64,000 bases of DNA from Sclerodactyla briareus (lineage: Eukaryota > Echinodermata > Holothuroidea > Dendrochirotida > Sclerodactylidae): NCBI GenBank assembly GCA_026419785.1, contig JAODTK010004555.1, positions 387,221 to 451,220 of the forward strand. The letters are read 5' to 3'. Of the stretch, positions 57,000 to 64,000 are shown in pieces (position 1 is the stretch's first letter; each line of letters opens with the position of its first letter). The notes under the pieces were generated by a model that worked only from the letters and a program-made list of their open reading frames with translations, did not search any database and was not told where the DNA came from. A program made the position numbers and the translations under genes.

Positions 57000-57763
57000 C
57001 ACGAAATTTCATTTGAAGGCAGCATTGGAGAAACTAGCAATGGCAGTTCGCAATGGCAACCAAACTTTCGCATTAGCAACATGCCGCTAGAATGGTTTTT
57101 GCCTAAGATGTCAATGTGCAGACGTCAAGTGACCACATTCGTGTTTTGTAGGCTGTCGTGACATTTCGCAGCATGTGCGTTCCCTGAGATAGCTTGTGAT
57201 GGAGGCGTTGTATTCATTATCTCATTTCACTTTTGGTTTGTACCTCACAAGACAACTCTGGGCATCACAAAAAATAACACTGACTCAATGTCCAAGGTCT
57301 AAATTGAGGTCAATGAGACAAGTCAGTCATGGAGCAGATGTTGTTCTCCCAGACGACAAAACTTCCCATAACGGCATCCCTCTGAAATGCCCCGTTGCCA
57401 AGATATATAAAATGTCCTAGTGACGCTTCAATACCTTGACCTAACACCACAGAACAATAGGGTTCATACTCAACGCATACATGCCAACACATAAACGCTA
57501 ATTTTACCTTTTACATGCTTGCGTTCGTTCCATATCGTGCTGCTAAGCTTTTTTGAACTTACCCTGCTCGGTCTTCGATGACCACTTTGAACCAAAATAT
57601 GGTGCATCTCTCTATGTCCACCACAGACTTACTTTGCACTTGATCCATGCTTGCGTTCTTCAGATCTCGTGCTGATAAAGATTGCCATAACCACACACAA
57701 TACACACACACACACACACAACTTGCGTGACTGCACTTTTGCCTCGCGGTGTAAATGAATTCG
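57000..57763 (+). mobile_element. HINE/Helentron-like repeat, copy D
   Basis: Shares the ordered words of copy A: GTTTTGTAGGCTGTCGTGAC, CATGTGCGTTCCCTGAGATA, GCTTGTGAT, CACAAGAC, AAAACTTCC, ACGGCATCCCTCTGAAATG, CCGTTGCCAAGATATATAAA, ATGTCCTAGTGAC, CCTTGACCTAACAC, ACAATAGGGTTCATACTCA, CATGCTTGCGTTCGTTC.ATATCGTGCTG..AAGC and a second TGCTTGCGTTCTTCAGATCT, CGTGCTGATAAAG. A CA tract follows (about 57,693-57,720), then GCGTGACTGCAC and a degraded hairpin (57,737-57,763). Confidence 0.6.
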
Positions 57764-57769
57764 TGGGCT

Positions 57770-58140
57770 AAAACAGGAGATTGTCGAGAACAACCCAGTA
57801 TTCCTGATTTGTAGCACAATGCTCCGGCGGGGTATCACGCGCGAAGTAGGGTCGAAATGGCCGCTCATAGCTTGAGATATCGCGGCGCTTCACGTACTGT
57901 GGTCGTAGCCTGCAAGCGGTACATTTACACATGTTTGTCAGCGAGTTTTTAACTAGGACTTAATTAGGCCGCCCCGCAGAGGCTCGACAATGAATGATCA
58001 CGTTCTGGCGTAGCAAAAAGTTAACTGATTAGTTGGGAAAGCCTTGAGGTGATGATGTCAATCAAATCACTGCAAGCAATGTGGAGGAAACCGTTCCTGA
58101 TGGAAAGTAGTTCGACGGCCCCGTCAAGCGATGTCGGCGC
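57770..58140. other. Spacer
   Basis: No feature supported. Confidence 0.45.
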
Positions 58141-58285
58141 CCCCTCAGATAATATATTCCAGTGCCCCCCCCCCCTCCCTCCCCCCCCCCCCCCGCCACA
58201 TGAAATAGTCTGTTCTCCCCTGCGCCCCACAAGGCCCCGCCCGCCCCCCCTCAGAATGGACTTCTTGTGATCGCCACTGTCTCAA
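58141..58285. repeat. C-tract repeat ending in CGCCACTG
   Basis: C runs at 58,166-58,178 and 58,183-58,194 are followed by C-rich sequence and GATCGCCACTG at 58,269-58,279. It fits the dispersed tract/GCCACTG family. Confidence 0.55.
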
Positions 58286-58289
58286 CATG

Positions 58290-59310
58290 CCCCCGCGCGA
58301 TGCACAATTTCGGCTTTGTTTATATTCTATAATTTCCGGGAGTGGGACACACACACCTCCTCCTTCTTACTACGTCCTCTGGTTTGGCAGCATAAGGGAC
58401 CAGAAAATGCTGATCTCATGGCCTCTGACCAGAGCCGTTGGTCTAAGGATTTGGGGGCATTGGCGCGGATGTTGGCGCGGTGTTATAGCTCTACTATTGT
58501 GACGTGGAAATTAGTTTGACAGGGATCCTAAGAACATGATAAATAGCTAAAGAGACGTAGGCGCATACCACAACAAGAATTTCGTGGGGAAAAATGTGCT
58601 TTCCCCATGCATAGTCAATTTTCTCCGTCAATCAATTGGATATTAGATTAGGCTAGTTCACTGCACACTGAATAACCAAAGAGTTGTAATTTGAAACAAC
58701 ATCTACAGACGAAGTTTAAATTCGAGTGACGCATGGCTAGATCATATGAATTAATGACTAGAATATATTATTTAATATTTAACTTCAACGATTTTATTGA
58801 GGATGAAATGACTCTACTGTTGAAAAGATAATTCCCAGCTAGCCCCATCTTTCTTGTGCTAAGAACGTCAACTTTTGAATCAATTAATTGACAAATAAAA
58901 CTGATTGCACCATACGGAGCGCGCCCGAGGTGTTTAAAATGGAATACATGAGCGGAGCACATGCAACCGTATTTCGGCGGCGGGGGCCTACTACTAGGAA
59001 GTTTTGGACTTTGCAATCCTTCTAGATTGCTTTAAACGACACTTTGATAATGTTGATTCCGATGTCCCGATGTTCATATATTATATGACTATTCTCAGTC
59101 GTCATATTACTAATTTGTGTCCGCCCCATGCGGCCAGCTGAGATGTTAGGGGGTTATGTGACGGTCCCCATTTTGCGAGACTGGACGGATTCGTTACATG
59201 GAGCTGGCGGTACGGTGACAGTAAGGATTTTGAACCCGCCAGCGGAGCGCCACTGTAGATGGCGTGGACGCATTCAAGATGTTGGTTTCACGCACTCTCA
59301 GGCCTCGTAG
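58290..59310. other. Spacer
   Basis: GGAGCGCGCCCGAGG (58,917) and GAGCGGAGCAC (58,951) recall the GCGC repeat family but are too degenerate to call. No gene is supported. Confidence 0.4.
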
Positions 59311-59319
59311 GTGCTAGAG

Positions 59320-59550
59320 GTCTGATCATGAGGGGGCGTGATATTTGTCAGGGGGGTAGGGGGGGTGGGGCTCTCAGCGGGGCTGTAGTTGCAAGACTTT
59401 CCTAAGGTTTGCATGTTCTAAAAGGTAAAAAAAGTTTTCAAAAGTTCACACTGAACAAATCATATGGGGGTGCAAATATTTTCTAGGGTGCGCTCCCTCC
59501 CCGTTTCGCACCCCCCTCCCCCCCCCTCCTCCTCTTGACTACGGGCCTGG
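59320..59550. repeat. G-tract and C-tract repeat ends
   Basis: AGGGGGGTAGGGGGGGTGGG at 59,350-59,369 and a C-rich stretch (59,512-59,532) followed by TGACTACGGGCCTGG (59,537-59,551). The final word matches GGTTACGGGTCTG at 8.05 kb and, reversed, CAGGCCCGTAACC at 5.65 kb, so these are probably copies of one dispersed repeat. Confidence 0.5.
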
Positions 59551-59559
59551 CATTCATGA

Positions 59560-62540
59560 TCACTGAAAAACTTCTCTCCGTTAAAGTACACGCCGACGGT
59601 TCCTAATGTGAGATCGAATTGTTGTTTCGGCATTAGGCTCTCAGGAGGGGGGGGGGGGTGGTATAGACTGTTTGAGTTAGGGGGATTAATTGACCTCCAT
59701 GCATCTATTCACGATTTTCTCAGGGGGACCGACCAGGGGGCAACTGCGAAACAGGAATTGAGCTCGGCCCCAGACGGCAAGGAGACTGGCACAGTAGGAC
59801 CCCTTAAAATTACAACGAGCACACGAAAAACAGGATTCACCCATTACGTGGGGCATAGAGTGGTCCAAGTTAACGGGAAATATTTGTGGAAAGAATTGAC
59901 TTCTATTTGTGTGTGTCGTCAAATTATCCCCCCCACCCGCGCAGTCATCTAGAGCGGATCTTCGCGAGGATTTTACGGATCTGATAGTGGCCGATAGTTG
60001 GTATTCGAACGAAACGCTACTAAGAAGCGGATATTAATGGGAATATTATGCTAGTTTCGATACTCGTGGATCAACTGAAACACCGCTAAGGCCTACTAGG
60101 GATGGGCGGGAGATCGCCACCTTCCAACCAAGATGCACCACCATCCGCGGGTACATCACATTTTTATACTAAAATTTTACCCCGAAGTTGCCTGGATATT
60201 GTTTGTGTATGGACAGAATATTTTCCACTGCGCGTATGAAATTTGACCCTTTTCATACATACTCATCATACTCGATTGTTTGGCATAAGCCATGACTCTA
60301 CCGAAATCTCATACTTAATATATGTGTTCCTCAAGATGATTACAATGAACAATGGTTTTTGGATTAACTTGACGATCATTTGAGGTCACTAGACATAGTT
60401 CTCAGAGATGGCTGACACAGTTTCCGCTCGGTACTGCCTGGAAGTTTGGTAGGGAGTGGGTCAGGTCCAGGCCCCATATAGTATCTACTCTTGGGAGGGA
60501 ACGGCGACTAGAAGAGGCAGGTGGATGCCACAGATCAGGGAACGCAAATAATGCAGTAGTTCGATGTTGATATAATGTGTATCAGACACCGCCTAGTCCC
60601 TACTGGCCTATTTCGCGAACAACCGTATCAGCTTCCACTGCAACATGCAATCTCCAAATATGCAACAACTACTACTATACAACAAGGAGGCTTAAATTTG
60701 AACACTATTCTTGTCGTAGATGGAGTTGCCATGCCAAGCCGCTCAATTGACGTGAGCAAGGACGGCGGTCGATTATATCTGGTTAGGTGTGAGACATAGG
60801 GGCACGTCCATCAAACTCGCGTCGGTACTATTAGGCCTAGAATTACCCCTACGACATGCACTCCAGATGACTCGTTTTATTTTGGCCCACTCTATGGCTC
60901 GAAACGGGGCGTTGCCCACAGCGCCCCCTCTTTCAGGTTCCTCAAGAGCTATTCGCATGAGATCCTGTTCCGTCCATATCTCCCGCGCCATAAACTGTTT
61001 GAAGGCGCGCAGTTTCCACCAATGTGTCCGGCGTGTTATTCTGGAGCGGGATTATACTGATGGTGTGTTTGTGGATGGGGTTGGGTGAATAGAACAACAT
61101 AATTCGTCGAAAACATCACACCCGAATATTTTTGAGTGCCCATGCAGTAATATTTCCAGACCGATCAGACGTACGGTTTGAATGTTCTGTAAACTATTTT
61201 TACTGGACCCAATGTGATCTCATTCTAATTTTGCTGTGGTTCTAATTGGCTAATTGCGTTTGCAACATTTTTGCGTTTCAAACTCTCAACTCGAGTACCC
61301 GTATTGTTCACATCACGGGTGTTAGCATTTGAATGACAATCTAGCAATACCTCTATTCTCATCTTATGATAAAGCATCTGTCCAGACTGTAAACATATTC
61401 TACAATCAACAACCCACAGACTGCAGTGGATCAATGTCTTTTGTGAACCTAGTATTCATTTGAAGCACATCCTAGTTTTTCTACAACCCGAAATCGTCCT
61501 ACTGCTTCCAGTGACTCAGGCTCCTTCTTGCACTTAACCAGACATTGACACCCCCCCCCCCCTCCCCTCTCGAGCCACATACGAGGCCCAATCGATCATA
61601 ACCAGGATTTCCGTACCAACAGAGCACAGTAATCGCTCGCGCCACATTCCCGAAAAGAATCACGACCAGGCCTGTCCGTAGTAAGCATGCCCTCACAGCT
61701 GAGAGAGCCGTTCTGTCAGAAAGTATTAATGGGGAATTGGGGGTTCTGGCTATTTCACCCTAAATCACCTAAGGTCTCTCTGAAAATAAGTATGGTTCAC
61801 CCAAAGTCTCTCTCTGAAAATACTTATATGGGAATTGGGGCCTCAGGTCTCAATCCAAAGCCACTCGTGTGAACACACCATTCCCTCGTTATGTACCCTC
61901 TTGGTATCCAACTGAGGGAGGGATACCTTGTTCACATGTTGACTAAAGATTAAATGACCTTCACTCTAATAAAGTTCATACCGTGCAACGAAAGTTTTCT
62001 TATCAAAGAGTCCTTCTGTGTAGTTTTCATGTGTTATATTATTTTTTTAGAGTGACCGATCCTTCACACACCCTTTGTTGCCTTCTTTCTTTGCATTATT
62101 AGCATCATCTCAAAAGACTCAAACAAATTCAAAGTATCGATCTGTTTGGTCTTAGACCATGGTACTCAATATTGGAGTCCTTCACACTCATCTTTCATTT
62201 TTCCCTGACAACCTTTTTAATTATGTCGCTGAACGCGAATGTTTTTGTGTGGTGTTGCTAATATCATACAGATCCAAATCTTTCACACATATCAGAGTAT
62301 AGATCTTTAGTTTCCAATTTCCACAAGGAACTATCTGTAGCTGTTAATAATAAATTAACATTATCATTATATTTTTGTTTCAAGTTGGGTAGTGAAAATA
62401 ATACATTAACCACTTGCAACATTCAAAATAGCCATACCTACATTTATTGGGTTTATTTCAAAAAGTGTTTGTTTCATACATGTGGCAACATCACCTAGAT
62501 TCCATCGCAAATATTTATGACTAGCATACAGATTACATAC
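59560..62540. other. Spacer without recognised genes
   Basis: A G run lies at 59,647-59,658 and a 12-base C run at 61,551-61,562. The frames at 59,608-59,952, 60,575-61,088 and the minus-strand frames opposite them show no family motif. The last 600 bases are AT-rich. TTTTTGATTTC-type words are not organised into a visible repeat. Confidence 0.4.
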
Positions 62541-62554
62541 AGATATATCCAGAC

Positions 62555-63330
62555 GGCGTTGGCCAATCAAGCTTCAATCAATGATCTTCATTCTATTTAG
62601 AACTGGGGCACTCCTAATCTGGTTCCACCTTTCAACCCAATCCTTAAAAAAAACTCAGAACTTGCTGAGTTCTGTCGGCGTGTTTTCCTGAATCCCACCA
62701 CTATTTTCATGGCTGACCAGATCCTCCCTCATTCTACTTCTCTTAATATCATTGGTATGGAAATCAGCAAACAACCTGTCCTGGAACTCGCATTCAATCT
62801 ATCTTACTATCTTCTAGAAAGTTGGGCTTCTTATTTCGCGCAAGAAAATACTTCACCTCACAACAGCTAATTATGCTTTACAAAGCCCAAATTCGTTTCC
62901 TAATGGAATATGGTTTGCCACATTTGGGGTGGGGCTTCGCCATCCTCTCTCAATGTACTGGATCGTATCCAGACAAAGGCCATTCGTCTCATCAACGCTG
63001 ATCATCTTACTTCCTCACTTAAGCCTCTCTCTCATCGCAGATCTGTATCTTCTCTCTGCTCCTTTACCGTTACTTTTAATGGTCAATGTTCTTCTGAGCT
63101 TGGGGATGCTGTTCGGTACTCGAGGTTACTCGCCATACTCGCTCTTCTTCTTCCAGCCCTCCTTTCGGTTGCATCTTCCACGTCAACGCACCGAAACCTA
63201 TGCTGCCTCTTTTTTTCCTCGCACTTTCCGTGCCTGGAAAGGCCTTCCTCGGGATGGATTTCCTCCTGATTTTGACCTCCAGCGTTCAAGAGTAGAATCA
63301 TCAAGCTGGATTTCGCCTCTTTCTTTTAGT
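62555..63330 (+). mobile_element. LINE reverse transcriptase, C-terminal portion (Jockey/BS-like style)
   Basis: Plus-strand frames give LANQASINDLHSI, NWGTPNLVPPFNP (the ..W...NLVxFNPxKTQ block), SLNIIGMEI, WNSHS, LISRKKI, LYKAQIRFLMEYGLPHLG, then GGASPSSLNVLDRIQTKAIR, LINADHLTSSLKPLSHRRSV, SSLCSF, FNGQCSSELGDAV, then LHLPRQRTETYAASFFPRTF, RAWKGLPRDGFPPDFDLQRF and KSRIIKL. This order (FNPxKTQ, L.LYKAQIRP.MEYGSHVWGGASPSSL..LDRIQ.KAIRLI, LSHRR.V..L.LFYRYF.G.CSSEL, R.RT...SFFPRT.R.WN.LP...FP..Y.L..FKSR) is a well-known RT C-terminus in invertebrate Jockey/BS-like elements. Frameshifts occur at about 62,900 and 63,100-63,200. The YADD region is upstream and not recognised. Confidence 0.75.
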
Positions 63331-63339
63331 TCTTGTCTT

Positions 63340-64000
63340 TGGGGGTTGCTTTTGGGTTTCGGCAATTTAGGGTTCGCCCTCCCATGTCACTTTTTTTGAA
63401 GAACAAAAAACGTTGGTTTTGCTATTAGGTTGCGCATTTTAAGTTCTCACGCGATTAACCAACTCCACATTAGTCCTTTTTCTAACATTTTCCATAGTTT
63501 TCCAAACACAGCATGTTCATAAATTTGACATGTCCTTTATATGCAGACACTCTTATCTCCTTTGCGTAAGTTTGTAGTCAAATTCTATGTATTATTTCAT
63601 CCAGGGAGATTGGTTGAAATTGCAGTATCCTATGGAGTTTTGCAACTTTGAGCCCACGGTTTAGGTATAATTTCAAAGTTTCTATGATGCAGTACATATT
63701 TTTTCTTTGTTCATTAGATTTGGAGTTAATTTTTCAATATTTGGAGCAGGTGATTCACCCAACAATTGTAGTTGAAAATCGAGAACCACTCCTTTTTTGG
63801 GAATCAATTTTTCTGGGAGCCAAAGGATAATCATTATGTGATTTATGCAACGCTTTTGGATACTGAAAATCAACTTCTAATATTAATACCCAAAATCAGA
63901 ATCTGGTTTCGTGTTTTATATTTATCCAATTTGTTTTCGTCACAGCAGCTCATTTTAAATTGTTACTGGTAAAGTCTTGACTCATAGCACCACCATAAAG
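63340..64000. other. AT-rich spacer after the LINE end
   Basis: Short open frames at 63,648-63,972 overlap on both strands. No poly(A) or microsatellite tail is evident directly after the LINE frame, so the 3' end of that element is not placed. Confidence 0.4.

Noticed and set aside
62929..63399. 156-codon open frame, the longest in the window
   Set aside because: Its first part is the wrong frame of the LINE reverse transcriptase; only the later part (RQRTETYAASFFPRTF onwards) is the real RT frame. Reported as the LINE, not as a separate gene.
1..64000. CRISPR array, operon, phage or bacterial features
   Set aside because: Direct repeats here are either satellites, microsatellites or diverged long units with no short regular spacers, and the coding remains are eukaryotic retrotransposon types.

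Overview
This is eukaryotic DNA, gene-poor and repeat-rich. The signs are long mono-, di- and trinucleotide tracts, several decayed non-LTR retrotransposons, a tRNA-derived SINE, MITE-like inverted repeats, satellite arrays, and AT-rich spacer without bacterial operon structure. The abundant TAGGCCTA words, the C/G homopolymers next to a GCCACTG-type word, and the mix of LINE, hAT-like and Helentron-like repeats suggest a marine invertebrate deuterostome. An echinoderm is my best guess, but it is only an impression. No complete host gene is visible. Many reading frames are broken by 1-2 base indels, and neighbouring repeat units differ mainly by indels, so part of the decay may be long-read sequencing error.

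Layout. 0-9 kb: TAGGCCTA-rich spacer, then a broken copy (about 1964-4920) of a multi-copy zinc-finger-headed gene family of unknown function, then a set of ~190 bp-spaced CCGTCCC motifs (6.7-7.7 kb). 8.9-13.1 kb: the most gene-like stretch. It has a TATA box and YY1-like site, an exon-like SAM-domain segment ending in a good splice donor (9346), an exon-like BED/TTF-type zinc-finger segment like the N-terminus of ZNF862/KIAA1586-type hAT-derived proteins (11.1-11.3 kb), and a third open segment (12.8-13.1 kb). 13-25 kb: spacer with a minus-strand LINE end (17.4-17.8 kb), a ~210 bp tandem duplication (20.1-20.6 kb), a composite tRNA-like SINE (21.2-21.6 kb), a TTTACGT-rich tandem array ending near a 37-base poly(A) (22.9-23.75 kb), and a cluster of ATCTAAGCGG/GCGC repeats.

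25-44 kb: several copies of a Helentron/HINE-like repeat (tandem core, CA microsatellite, 3' hairpin), a ~780 bp tandem array (26.9-30.0 kb), a 106 bp MITE (30.17 kb), a 384 bp tandem duplication (41.7-42.4 kb) and a GC-rich inverted-repeat pair (43.5/44.2 kb). 44-51 kb: spacer, a duplicated 51 bp block carrying two kinds of bZIP palindrome (47.4 kb), a 13 bp perfect hairpin (48.55 kb) and a ~360 bp satellite carrying RFX X-box-like sites (49.1-50.5 kb). 51-64 kb: two head-to-tail minus-strand LINE 3' ends, each finishing in an (ATT)n tail, a plus-strand LINE RT fragment (54.7-55.2 kb), AT-rich microsatellites, another HINE-like copy (57.0-57.8 kb), G/C-tract repeats, and the C-terminal part of another LINE RT (62.55-63.33 kb).

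There is no sign that these pieces form a pathway. The window reads as a transposon graveyard around, at most, the 5' exons of one or two transposon-derived genes.
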